This document shows, one piece after another, positions 10,298-20,935 of a stretch of 64,000 nucleotides of DNA (its first letter is position 1; each line of letters begins with the position of its first letter). Made by a program: the position numbers and the translations under genes. Source of the DNA: Rhipicephalus microplus (Eukaryota > Arthropoda > Arachnida > Ixodida > Ixodidae); the NCBI RefSeq assembly GCF_043290135.1, contig NC_134710.1, positions 456,010,376 through 456,074,375 of the forward strand, given 5' to 3'. The notes below the pieces were generated by a model, which saw only the letters and a program-made list of their open reading frames with translations, made no database searches and was not told the origin of the DNA.

Positions 10298-11599
10298 TTG
10301 GCCTCAAGCGCTTCCTCGTGGCAAGTTTTCGGCCGCGTATCCAATGCTGACATATTCGAAATAGCGGCTCTCACCACCGAGATTGATTCACTTCAGTCTC
10401 CTGTAGCTAACAGCATCTGTTCTATGCCGAGTCGTTTCTCGAAGATTATTGAATCCGACCACGATCCTGCGCAAGCCAACGACCTCCATCACCTTCTCGT
10501 GTCGTATACCGACATTTTTTATTTGGACGAGAGACTTCTAGGGCAAACATCCACCGTTCGGCACCGTATAAACACTGGTGACGCCAGTCCCATTCGCCTA
10601 TGCCCCTACCGTGTCTCCCACAGCGAGCGCAGAGTTATCCAAGCGGAACTTGACAAAATGCTCAACACATGTGTCATAGAATCATCAAGTAGTCCTTGCG
10701 CTTCCGCTGTTGTCCTTGTAAAGAAAAAGAACGGTGCCTGGCGCTTCTGCGTTGACTATCTCCACCTTAACAAGTTTACGCGAAAAGACATATACCCGCT
10801 ACCACGCATCGACGACGTGTTGGACTGCCTGCGCGGCGCTACGTACTTCTCGTCTATTGATCTTCGGTCTGGCTACTGGCAGATTTCTGTCGACGAAATG
10901 GACCGCGTGAAGACAGCCTTCATTACAGCGGATGGTTTATACCAGTTTTAGGTGATGCTTTTTGGACTATGTAACGCCCCTGCCACATTCGAACGAATGA
11001 TGGACTCTCTCATGCATGGTTATCAGTGGTCTACTTGTCTCTGTTACCTAGACGATGTGATGGTCTTTTCATCTACTTTCGATAGCCACCTGACCCCTCT
11101 CGCTGCAACTCTCGCGGTCTTCAGAACAGCTGGCCTACGTTTAAACTCCAAGAAATGTCAATTTGGCTGCCATCAGATTATCATTTTGGGCCATATTGTA
11201 AACGCCGATGGCGTACAACCAGATCCTGAAATGATCTGCGCCGTCCTTAGCTTTCCGGTGCCTTATTCTACACCTGACGCCTGGAGCTTCATCGGCTTAT
11301 GTTCCTACTTTCGTCGTTTTGTGCGAAACTTCGCCGACGTTGCCAGGTCACTCACAGATTTGCTGAAGAAGGATACCACATTCTCGTAGGGCCGTAAGCA
11401 GGCTGAAGCGTTCACCGCTCTCATCGTCTGCTTAACTACACCCCCATACTTGCCCACCTAAATCCTTTTGCTGCCACAGAAGTTCGCACCGATGCCAGTG
11501 GCCACGGTATTGGCGCAGTTCTCGCTCAGCGGCACCACAGCAGACAGTGCGTGATAGCTTATGCCAGTCGCCTACTTTATCCCCCTCAGAGGAATTATT
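10298..11599 (+). pseudogene. pol: Gypsy reverse transcriptase and start of RNase H
   Basis: The enzyme copies element RNA into DNA. It carries the block CPYRVSHSERRVIQAELDKM, then VVLVKKKNGAWRFCVDYLHLN, FSSIDLRSGYWQI (first catalytic Asp), and after an in-frame TAG at 10949-10951 MLFGLCNAPATFERMMD and YLDD at 11045-11056 (the catalytic Asp pair). All three reverse transcriptase aspartates remain. A second TAG lies at 11387-11389. The RNase H start (VRTDASGHGIGAVLAQRH) then runs up to the LINE insertion at about 11600. The stop in RT replaces a lysine codon expected in relatives. Confidence 0.9.
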
Positions 11600-12444
11600 T
11601 TTTTATTGATTGATTGAACGTTTATTATTATTTGTCACATGAGGTTTACAAACACTGATTGGACCCATAGCCTGAGGCTAGTGTAGGGTCTAATGAGAAA
11701 AGTAATGGACAGAAGCGGGAAATATCAATTACACATAATACATATATAGCTATATAGACACTGTAAATGAACACATATACGGTGTATAGAAGTCTTTCTC
11801 TTCTTAAACAATCTGGTCACACCAAACAAAACTGCAAGTGCGCATACAAAAAGTTATGACAGATAACTTCGTGGACACACCCAAAAAACATCGGTTAAAA
11901 TACATAAGGAACATCAAACTATCACAAGTTTTAGTTAGAAGGAAAAAAAATGCTACGTTTACAAGATTCACCAGCGTATATTTATACAAATGTAAGTACT
12001 TACCACCAAAGAGAAAAAGAAGTATTTACAACTTGCTCAAAAATTGATTTTTTAGTTTTACCGCAGCATTGTGTGATGTCTTCAATTCAGTGGGCAAACT
12101 ATTCCAGATTTTTATCCCTGTGAATTGCATTAATCTCTCACCATAAACGTTATTTCTTGGCGCCTAGTTAAAGTTACCGAACGTCAGGCTTCTAGTAGGG
12201 CGGGAAGAGGAATAAAATAACGAGACATCAAATGGGCTATTGTATTTTATGATACTTTGAACACAAACGGTGATCTTATAGTCACGCAAAAGATTGAAGG
12301 GTAGTATTTTTAGTTATCAGAATAACGGCCGGCTTGGCTCGTTGTATTTACTGTGAGTTATTATTCTTATGGCACGCTTTTGTAGCCTTCGAAGGGGATC
12401 CAGATAAGAATCATAAGTCCAGGCCCACGATTCCATGCAGTAGA

Positions 12445-14818
12445 TTAAATGACTATTAATGAAAGCAAAGTAAAGCTTCGCAAAATGCTTTTATCAAAGT
12501 AGCCTCTAGCTTGTAAAAGCGTGTGGCAGCCGGAAGCCAGCTTTATACCGACGGCATTTATTTGACCTGCCCAGTGAAAGTAATTATCTAGTATAATCCT
12601 GAGGTATTTAAACGTTTCCGTACGTTCCAATATGCAGTTGTCAATTTTTACCTGAATATCTTCATAACTAAATAATTTCCTACGGGAATGAAATATAAAG
12701 TACTTCGTTTTTTTAGCATTAGCCGTTAACCTGTTAGCAAAAAACCACTAAGAAATTTGTTTCAATTCTGCGTTTACATGTCTTTGTAATTCAAGAACAT
12801 TGTCGGCCGTACATATTTATGCTGTATCATCGGCATACATAATAATTTCGGAAGAGCTTAATACATGAGGCAAGTCATTGATATAAAGGGAGAAGAACAG
12901 CGGCCCGAGAACCGATCCTTGTGGCACCCCTGTGTTCAGATATTGCAGTGTGAAAGTAATATCGGTCATTACGACAGCCTGCTGCCTGTTTTTGATGTAA
13001 TTAGAAAATAACTCATGGGCTTGTTTACGTATGCCGTAGTATTTTACTTTATGCAAAAGAAATAAATGATCAACCGTATCGAATGCTTTTTGTAAGTCAA
13101 GAAAAACAATTCCCGCTAGCTTGTTGTTGTATAGGGCCGTGTTAATCGATTGTGGTAATGTCAACACTGCGGATGACGTAGAATAATTAGACCGGAAGCC
13201 AAGTTGCTGTGGACAAAGAACCATGTATTTCTGTAAAAACGTATTTATGCCATTTGATAGATTTTTTTTAAAAATATTATTTACAACGCTAAGAACCGAT
13301 ATCGGTCTGTAGCTAGACGGATCGGAAATGTCACCGTTTTTGTAAACTGTAATTGCGTTTGCAATTTTTAGTATGGATGGGTAAGTTTTGTTTTGTATAG
13401 AATGAATAAATAAATTGCATAAGATTGGGGCAAAATATTGACGTTTTCTTTTAACAATCGCGCAGTAATGTGGTCTAGCCCAGCAGATTTGTTAGTTGAA
13501 AGGTATTTAATAATAAGAAAAACTTCGGAAAGTTCAATATCATACATCACAAACGTATTGACAACTGGGTTTGACGCAATGTAACTGTCTGCAGAGCGGG
13601 GAATTTTATCTCCCATAGCTTTGCCTATACCAGAAAAAAAGGTGTTGAACGCTTCGACGGTGCTGTTGTCAATGCTGTCAGGAGTAACACGTTGTGATTG
13701 ACGGTGCCCAGTAACCTCATTTATGATACCCCATATTTTGCGTGTATCGCCAGATGCCTCCTGGATGCAGGGTGAGTAGTATTGTTTTTTACGGGCCCTG
13801 ATTATCGTTACGCTTTTGTTGCGCAGTAGCTTGTACTGACCTAAATAGTAACGGTTCGTCATATGGCATTTCTATTTATTGTCCCAGAATTTCTTCGTTT
13901 TTAACAGTTGCAAAATGTCATCATTCATCCAAGGGCAAATTGGTAATTGATATGAACGTGCAGGGAGTACGCGACAGCAGGTATTCACTGCGTTTTTTAA
14001 ATTCCTATCAGGTTCGAGAACTCAGTATTAACATCATTGTCGTATATATCATCAAAATTGATCTGCAAGAGGCTCTTTCTCAGCATAGTGTAGTCTGTCT
14101 TGATAATATGTCGTCGATGTTCCTTCTTATTTTGGATTAAGTTATTAAGTACAATAAACATCGGAAGGTGATCCGCAATGGGTTGTTTGAAAACGCCAGC
14201 ATGATCGTCGGTATCTATATTTGTTAGAGCGTGATCTATAATTGATGAAGATACGCTTGTATTACGCGTGAGGGTGGTTATAACATTTCTGAAGTTGAAT
14301 GACCGCAGCAATAATGAGTAGTCCTTATTAGCATCTTGGCTAGTATCAAGGTTAAAGTCCCCAACTACCACAACGGGATCAGTGTACGTTGTTGATATTG
14401 TCATAAAAATCATTTCCAGTTTAGCAAGAAAGTCAGGTAGACTAGAATTGGGAGGCCGATAAATGACACCAACAATGAGAGGAAATTCTAACCTTATGAA
14501 CAAGGCTTCCATAAAAGAACAACTGCACGAAACTGATGGCAAAGATATGAAAGAAAAACTTTTATGAATAAACAGGGCGACGCCACCACCGCGATTTCGC
14601 GACTCTCTTGGCTGTGAGGTAATTTTGTAATCAGCGGTTACAACCTCCTCACCTATTTTCAGCCATGTTTCCGTGATTGCAATATTATGAAACGGTTGCG
14701 CATGCTCAGACAACTGTGCTATAGGTAATTCTAAGTTCTTTCTGATACTTCGAACATTGCAGTAGTATATGGACGTGCTCGTTTCGCCAGCAAGTTGTTG
14801 AACCTGAACATTATTCAT
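12445..14818 (-). pseudogene. LINE ORF2: endonuclease and reverse transcriptase, frameshifted
   Basis: Reading leftward from 14818, the apurinic-type endonuclease shows YYCNVRSI, ITETWL, RGGGVALFI, GVIYRPPNS, GDFNLD, SSIIDHALTN and IADHLPMF. A linker frame at 13862-13368 follows. The reverse transcriptase frame at 13224-12817 shows FLDLQKAFDTVDH, GVPQGSVLGPLFF and the catalytic MYADDTA. A thumb-like piece lies at 12630-12445 (FKYLRIILDNYFHWAGQI). Breaks near 13990, 13365 and 12815 are stops or frameshifts. ORF2p nicks target DNA and primes cDNA synthesis from the nick. Confidence 0.9.
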
Positions 14819-14851
14819 TGTAAAGGTACGCCTTGATACCTTACTAAACGA

Positions 14852-15888
14852 TTAGGACACGGTGAATGACTGCACGACTTTGACGAGATCATCTTCGCAA
14901 GTTATGTGAAGAACCTTTGCTTTATCCGATTTCCTCATTAGAATCTTGCCCTCAGAAACCCAGGCAAACCAGTTTCTCTCACGCTTTGCACTTATGGCTT
15001 TGCCAAGCAAAACTTTGTTTTCAGGGCACAGATGCTCGTTGATGTACACTGGTTCGTTTGTTTTAAATCCGAGCATCGCCGTGTTTAATCTGTTCTTCTT
15101 GGCAGCCTGCAGGACACTATCTGTAGTCGACCTTGAGTTAAACCTAACAATAACGTTAGGAAGCCCTTTTGAAGCTACTCGATGCATTACGTCAATCTCC
15201 TGAGAAGGAACGTCAACGCCTAAACGGGTAGTGATTTGCTTCAGGGTTTCCTTTAAGTCCTCGTTTTCTGCAAACGGGAAACCTTTCAGCTTGGGTTCGA
15301 ATCCCGGCGGCGGCGGCTGCATTTCCGATGGAGGTGGAAATGTCGAGGCCCGTGTGCTCAGATTTGCGTGCACGTTAAAGAACCCCAGGCGGTCAAAATC
15401 TCCAGAGCCCTCCACTACGGCGTCTCTCATAATCGTATGGTTGCTTTGGGACGTTAAACCCCACAATTCAATCAATCACCTTTCATCTCAAGAATATTCT
15501 TTCTGCTGTACTGCTTCAGCTCCACAAGTTGCCTTCTGACGCCCTTCATTTTCTTGGTCAGCCTCTCATTTTCGCACTGACACTCAAGGCTCCGATTCTG
15601 GACTTCAGTGATCTCCTCCCAGATAGACCTCACATCACCCTTGAATTCCTCGAAACATTCATACATGAATTTCATTGAAGTCGTGACGGAGGTAAGTTCT
15701 GTTTTGATATCACTGGTTGAGGAAGCAAGAGCTGTTACCGTATCTGTCAACTTATTCATGGCCTCGATGAACTTAGACGTCATTTCTACCAGGACCTTCG
15801 CGATTTCTTTAATGTTAGTTGGTGCTTTATCACCGAGGCCCTTCGCGAACTTGGTCAAAAGGTCGGTTTCCTTGTTATTGTTTGCCAT
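14852..15888 (-). pseudogene. LINE ORF1, split by a Ruka insertion
   Basis: The N-terminal part, from 15888 (MANNNKETDLLTKF), is predicted coiled coil over roughly residues 20-130, ending at NILEMKG. A Ruka insertion at 15289-15477 interrupts it. The C-terminal part resumes with LKGFPFAENEDLKETL and contains VIVRFNSRS, YINEHLCPENKVLL and the WFAWVSEGKILMRK block, typical of nucleic-acid-binding ORF1 proteins of APE LINEs. The last stop is at 14852. The insertion leaves the C-terminal half in an open frame that reads through antisense Ruka sequence. Confidence 0.82.
15289..15477 (+). mobile_element. Ruka SINE, 5'-truncated, inside LINE ORF1
   Basis: It starts just upstream of box B (GGTTCGAATCCCGG) and runs through the Ruka body (CACGTTAAAGAACCCCAGG) to the ACCCCACAATTCAATCAATC end. 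Flanking 8-bp repeats ACCTTTCA at 15281-15288 and 15478-15485 are the target duplication. The box A half is absent. Confidence 0.9.
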
Positions 15889-16006
15889 CCAAATGCGTCA
15901 AGTATTTCTAGACAACACCGTTTCAACCAGCAAAAACACTCAGAGCAATCCAAGCAGCCACAGTATATCAGCTTGTATAGTGCAGATAAACGTATGGACA
16001 GTACCT

Positions 16007-16318
16007 GCAATGATACAGAGAGCGGTTGAGCAACGCTGTCGTTTGGCTGCCCGAACCACCTTGATGTGGCGTAGCTGTTGGCTGGGTATATATGGGCGAT
16101 GGGGCATCAGCGAGTCCTCTCCGCATGCGCAGAATCCGGGCCGATCTGGCACAGAAGCCTTTGAAGCCACGAGCCTTTGCAACGACCACAGCGGGCTGAC
16201 GTGGTCGCGTCCCTGGTTGCGGAAGGAGATGACGCGCCCGGCGCGTACCGTTTGGCCGCTATCCTGCAGTGATACAGAAAGCGATTGAGCAACGCTGTCG
16301 TTCGGCTGCCCGAACCAC
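16007..16318 (-). repeat. Internal repeat in the LINE 5' UTR
   Basis: A ~56-bp block (GATACAGA.AGCG.TTGAGC and following) occurs at about 16007-16062 and again at 16262-16318, 256 bp apart, with 5 or so differences. On the LINE sense strand this is upstream of ORF1, where repeated promoter monomers are found in some LINEs. A TATATATGGG box-like string lies between them. Confidence 0.7.
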
Positions 16319-16322
16319 TCTG

Positions 16323-16660
16323 ATTCTATCACCGAGAGATAGTGCTTAGCTTTAGTTTGGGCCGTCGCCAAGTTCTGGCCATATTTATAGGGTCGCATGT
16401 TCACCATCGTTAAGGACCACCACGCCCTCTGCTTGCTGAATACTTCTCTGAAGAACCCGACTGGACGTCTGGGTCGCTGGGCTTTGAGGCTTCAGGAATT
16501 TTTGTTTAGCGTCAGCCTACAAGTCTGGCCATTTGCACATGGAGACAGACTGTCTTTCTCGTCATCCGGTGGACCCTCCTGATCCCATTGCGAGTGACTT
16601 TGAGAGCAGCGTGATGCCGTTTACTGATATCAGCGATATGCGCAATTAACAACGACGGGA
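16323..16660 (+). pseudogene. pol: Gypsy RNase H, remainder after the LINE
   Basis: The frame reads ITER, stop, CLALVWAVAKFWPYL, stop, [14 protein letters not shown], continuing to [12 protein letters not shown] and [13 protein letters not shown]. This completes the RNase H and connection region begun before 11600. The TAG codons replace Glu and Tyr codons expected in relatives. Confidence 0.85.
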
Positions 16661-16667
16661 TGAGTCA

Positions 16668-17936
16668 GTGCGCACTATAATCGATGCTGTCCAGTCTTAC
16701 AGCCATGACGCCGAATCCCGTATGTTCGTGCTGAATGACGGCATCCTCTGCCGCCACAACGTCAGCACTGAAGGCCCTGAGCTTCTGCTTGTCATTCCCC
16801 ATCATCTACAGCGTGCCATACTTGAAGAACTTCAGGACGCACCAACAGCGGGAAACCTCGGTGTTTCCCTTACGCTCGACCGCGTGCACTGTCGGTTCTT
16901 CTGCCAAGGACTGCACCGCACCGTGCGTCAATATGTCGCCACTTGCGACCTCTGCCAGTGCCGGAAAAGACCTTCCTTGCTGCCAGATGGACAGCTTCAC
17001 CCAATCGAAGTCCCCTCTGAACCATTTTATCGCGTGGGACTCGACATTCTTGGCCCTTTTCCGACGAGGACACTGGGAACTAAATGGATCGCCGTCGCCA
17101 CAGATTATGTGACCCGTTAGGCGATATAACAAAGGCCTTGCCAACCAGTTCCGCCACCGACGTCGCAGATTTTCTGCTTTATGACGTCATCTTACACCAT
17201 GGTGCACCCAGACAGCTGCTTACAGACCACGGCCGCTCTATCTAGTCCAAAGTTGTCGACGACCTCCTTCGATCGTGTGCCACAGCGCAAAAGCTATCTA
17301 CCGCCTACCACCCACAAATTATTGGCCAGCCTAATTAAACGTCTCAACCGCACACTGACAGATATGCTTTCGATGTACGTCTCCGAGGATTATCATGACT
17401 GGGACACCACGTTGGCCTATGTGACTTTCGCATATAATTAATCTCGACATGACACCACGGGACTCTCACCTTTTTATCTTTTGTATGTTCGTGACCCCAT
17501 ATCGCCATTTTAAACCACCTTACCTCTCAAGCCATCTGCTTGCGAGTACACTCGCGAATCCGTTGATGAGGTTCACATGGCTCGTCAAGTTGTCCAGTCT
17601 CGTCTCAACAGGTCACAGGACATGCAAAAAGCCCGCTACGACCACCGGCATCGTAGTATAACGTTTGCCCCAGGTGACCGCGTCCTCCTATGGTTACCGT
17701 GTCGCCGTGTAGGTCTCTCCGAACAACTTTTGTCTATATACGCAGGATTCTACTTAAACTTACGTCAAGCTAGCAACTTCAACTACGAGATAGCGCCATT
17801 GCACTCCAATACGTCACCAAGCTCGTCACTTGTTGACATTGTTAATGTTTTGCGCATGAAACCCCACTTCTGTCGCACTTCTTCGGACTCGCGCCTAGAC
17901 GGCGCTCCAACGCCCGGGGGTCCTGTTTCGAATTAA
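16668..17936 (+). pseudogene. Gypsy integrase, degenerate
   Basis: Integrase inserts the cDNA. The N-terminal zinc domain keeps its Cys pair (CDLCQ) but has Gln and Asn where the two His ligands normally sit (LQDAPTAGNLG). The first catalytic Asp is in VGLDILGPF (17043-17045) and the second in LLTDHGRS (17225-17227). The catalytic Glu position before RLNRTL reads AAA, Lys, at 17337-17339. The spacing to it also implies a 4-nt frameshift. The C-terminal part (17577-17936) has FAPGDRVLLWLP and RVGLSEQLLSIYAGFY, the beta-rich DNA-binding region. Several stops, including TAG after YVTR near 17118, confirm a dead gene. Confidence 0.88.
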
Positions 17937-18056
17937 AGGAAGATGAAGGACAGAATCAGCTGACAGGCGCGCTAGTGTGCCAATCAGCCATTGTGATTTT
18001 CGCCTGAGGTTCTTCCTCTGTAATTGCGTTTACACAAAATCACTATCCCAGTAACA
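17924..18056 (+). repeat. 3' LTR of the Gypsy element
   Basis: It starts TGTTTCG and ends CAGTAACA, so it keeps TG...CA ends. It aligns with 7204-7337 and is followed by ATAT, the target duplication. A GC-rich CGCCCGGGGG run precedes it where the polypurine tract would be. Confidence 0.88.
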
Positions 18057-18602
18057 ATATATAAGCTTGTTCGTGTTCGTAGTTAGGTGTGAGCAAACAC
18101 GATCAAGTTAGTGCCGCTGTGGTGAATGGTTGATTGTACTCTTGTTCACTAAGTTCACTCTATATGTATGTATGTGTACTGTGTGTCCTTAGACGTATGT
18201 AGAGCTACATGCAATGCGTCAACATAATTTAGGCGTCCGGTGTCAATAATAATAAATGCATGGACTGACTCACCAAATACCGGCCAGGGAGCCCGGGAGC
18301 GTTTACACATGCGTCACCGCTAGTAACTTTTTTTCAGTATTGTTCAGTACCTATAGATGGTGCCAGCTACCGCCTCTTCACGGCTGTGACTCCCCTACAC
18401 CTAAGGTACAAATATAACGTGGAACATCTATCTATCGAAACTGCACTGCTGCTGAGCTGAGATGAATTCGCTGCGATCCAGCTATGGTTTGGAGGCACAA
18501 CTCGGGGCCTTTGGCCCCGTTAAGTTGTTGATAACGTCGGCAAACTCAGAGAATCTGTGAGAAATAAATACAGCAAGCCTAGCGAGCACTCCCTGAGTGA
18601 GA
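18057..18602. other. Unannotated stretch after the Gypsy element
   Basis: No gene or repeat recognised. Confidence 0.5.
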
Positions 18603-18616
18603 ACTACGTAATATAC

Positions 18617-18854
18617 GCCCCGCCACAATAGTCTAGTGGCTAAGGTACTCGGCTACTGACCCACAGGTCGTGGGATCAAATCCCGGCTGTGGTGGCTGCA
18701 TTTCCGTTGAAGGCGGGATTGTTGTAGGCCCGTGTACTGAGATTCGGGTGCACGTTAAAGAACCCCAGGTTGTCAAAATTTTCGGAGCCCTCTACTACAG
18801 CGCGTTTCATAATCAAATAGTGGTTTTGGGACGTTAAACCCCACAAATAAATCA
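18617..18854 (+). mobile_element. Ruka SINE, near full length
   Basis: The tRNA-like head has GTCTAGTGGCTAAGG (box A) and GGGATCAAATCCCGG (box B, mutated), followed by the Ruka body and an AATAAATCAA tail. Imperfect direct repeats of 14 bp, ACTACGTAATATAC at 18603-18616 and ACTTCGTAGTATAC at 18855-18868, fit an old target duplication. Confidence 0.92.
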
Positions 18855-18868
18855 ACTTCGTAGTATAC

Positions 18869-19382
18869 CGGTCTTTCAAAGTGAACGGCGTCTCACTTGC
18901 CGAAATAAGCTTACTAGCTCCGCCATTCTGTATTCCGATGGTTTCATCACCACAGGTTCGTCTGCTTGTTTTTGTAATCATTTCGTTCGACATCAAGCTT
19001 AGCGGGACCGTATTTGTAATTGTCAGTGCCATTCAATCTTTACCAGTCGAGAATTGATGCATTCGCTATGCCTACTCACTTCGCTAACCCGGGGTCAGTC
19101 ATCTTTAATTTCATGAGAAGAAACACGTTCATCCGTGGCAAAAAGAGCTACGTTTTTCCATTTAGCGACGAATATTGGGGACATCGCCCATTCTCCATAA
19201 ACGGAGAAAACGTCACTCAATTTTTTAAGAGTGCTCTGCTCATCATGTCCAGGCGTATTTGTCCCTTCAACCCGGTTATCTGCGATAGAAGTCTTCGTAT
19301 GTGACATTTGTGCGAAAACGTTTCCTGGTTTTTAAAATAACCTAAGAACGTCTGCGAAACACGACAGCAGGTATATCGACAC
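18869..19382. other. Unannotated stretch
   Basis: Frames are open on both strands (19020-19304 plus, 19307-19095 minus). The minus frame contains GEWAMSPIFVAKWKNVALFA, but I recognise no family. Not called as a gene. Confidence 0.4.
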
Positions 19383-20935
19383 ATCAGCAAGTAAATATTG
19401 CAGTTGATCAGCTTTTGCCGACCACTGAGTTAGATTTCGCTGCGCTTTGCGGAAATCTTCAACACCTTAATAAATGTGTTAATGAGCTCGCCAAGGCTAA
19501 CAAAGTACTCCACGCCCAAGTGAAAGATGACGATGTGCTGACGGACATGGACTCTGTGTGAGAGTACCAGGACCAAATTGCGGGGAGCGTCCGTATTCTG
19601 AAACATCACATCGAGGAACTATAAGTCCGAACTCCCAGGCCAGCCATGTCCAACGATGAATTGCCAGCCGACTTTTCTCTGCTGCGTAAAGCAGCCCCGT
19701 CACATATTTCCAGTGGCACCGGTGCAAGGCAATCTAAACTAGACCTAATGAGGTTCGATTTCCGGCCGAACTGATTCCAGGCTTTCTAAGCTGGACCTAT
19801 TAGGATTCGAAGGGTGCTCCACAAGATGGCTTCCATTTTACGACCTTTTTCAAAACTTTGTACACGAGACCCGCCTCTGATAAGACTGATTATTTTCACC
19901 AACTCTCATCTCTTCTCGATGGCCTTGCGTCCAAGGCGATGGTCGGCATACTCACAACAGACAACAGTTACGAGGACGCCATTTATTTAGTGAAGAAGCA
20001 CTCCGGAGACGTGGGCATGATTAAGCGGAGGCACCCCAAAAATCGTTGCACTCCACTTCCTGCCACTACATCGGCGAGCGCTAGGACTCTGAAAAGCCTT
20101 CACGACACTGTTCAAGTCATCATAACTATGCTCAAAGGCCTCAGCGTCTCAGAATCAGGCTACTATGCCATGATGTGCGAGGTGCTAGTGAAATCAATTT
20201 CGCACGACATAATGGTAGAATATCAGTGACGACGGTGTCTTGAATTGTCTCGTGCGGACAACCCGCCATGCTCAGAAAAACTTCGACAAATGCTCAAGTA
20301 CCAACGCATCGAGGTCAAGTGCAAAGAGAAGACCACCTAACAACGACGAATGTCGCACAAGAATGAACTACATTCCTCTGGCAGTCGCAAGAATCAGCCA
20401 TTGGCATCAGCGGCGTCCTCAAGAGCGCTGTTACATAGGAGGCGGGCCTTTTTTGCCAGCAATCACACCTAGTGCTGAACGGTGCCATATGGCTTCCTGA
20501 CTCAGAGAAAATGCGCGTTCGGTCGACGAATGGCTGCTGCTTCAGACGCATCACAAGTGGACATCGAGCAAGAAACTAACGACGTAAGGTGAGCTGCTCA
20601 CATTGTCATGGAAGACGCGCTTCTTCAATGTGCTCTGGAAAGGCTAATAAATCGTCTCAAATAATGACCCAATCACAACACGCAACAAGCAGTACCTTCC
20701 TGTGCGATGAGTCAGATAGCAATACGAGCCTCGACGCAATACTATTGCAAACTTTCAGAGGATGGACGAAAGGCGAAAAAGGTATCTGCTGTATGAAAGG
20801 CATCATGGATAATGGTAGCCAGTGCAGCTGCATCGAAGAAGACACTTTTAGTAAATTGAACTTGAAGGAGTTTTGAGAAATCGGCATGACCATCAACGTG
20901 TTTGGAAGCAAACATGTTCGAAGTGCGCGTCGGGC
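19383..20935 (+). pseudogene. BEL/Pao retrotransposon remnant: gag and start of protease
   Basis: Frames in sequence give a coiled-coil-like N-terminus (LAKANKVLHAQVKDDD), then SKLDLLGFEGCSTRWLPFYD and DKTDYFHQLSSLLDGLASKA (19858 onward), LHDTVQVIITMLKGLSVSE and VLVKSISHDIMVEYQ, which match the DUF1759-type Gag of BEL/Pao elements. After stops comes LLQTFRGWTKGEKGICC then MDNGSQCSCIEEDTF at 20740-20875, which resembles the DUF1758 aspartic protease with its D-x-GS motif. Reverse transcriptase, integrase and LTRs are not seen. Many stops. Confidence 0.78.

Larger units (their letters stand above)
11600..16322 (-). mobile_element. APE-type LINE (CR1/Jockey-like), minus strand, inserted in Gypsy RNase H
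   Basis: Gypsy RNase H stops at about 11599 and resumes at about 16323 with codons that continue the same domain, so the block between is an insertion. On the minus strand it has a 5' UTR with an internal repeat, ORF1, ORF2 (endonuclease plus reverse transcriptase), a ~800-bp 3' UTR, and a tail of AATC repeats plus poly-A. Target duplication is at most 3 bp (ATT). ORF1 itself holds a Ruka SINE. Several frameshifts and stops make it inactive. The clade within APE-type LINEs is inferred from motif style only. Confidence 0.88.
7204..18056 (+). mobile_element. Degenerate Ty3/Gypsy LTR retrotransposon with nested insertions
   Basis: Two direct repeats of ~133 bp bound the element, and ATAT lies immediately outside both ends (7200-7203 and 18057-18060) as a 4-bp target duplication. 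The internal order is gag, zinc knuckle, protease, reverse transcriptase, RNase H, integrase, which is the Ty3/Gypsy order. No envelope-like frame is seen between integrase and the 3' LTR. Two later insertions interrupt it: a palindromic Penelope-like element at 7700-8717 and a LINE at 11600-16322. Without them it would be about 5.1 kb, a normal size. Many stops, frameshifts and lost catalytic residues show it is dead. Confidence 0.93.

Noticed and set aside
15289..15477. Protein-coding reading through antisense Ruka in LINE ORF1
   Set aside because: The residues come from an inserted SINE; it is not a true part of ORF1.
17937..18060. Envelope gene after the integrase
   Set aside because: The 3' LTR begins about 10 bp upstream of the end of the integrase frame; there is no room for one.
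18676..19032. 118-codon minus-strand frame
   Set aside because: Most of it is antisense Ruka sequence (GLTSQN-type residues recur in every Ruka copy).
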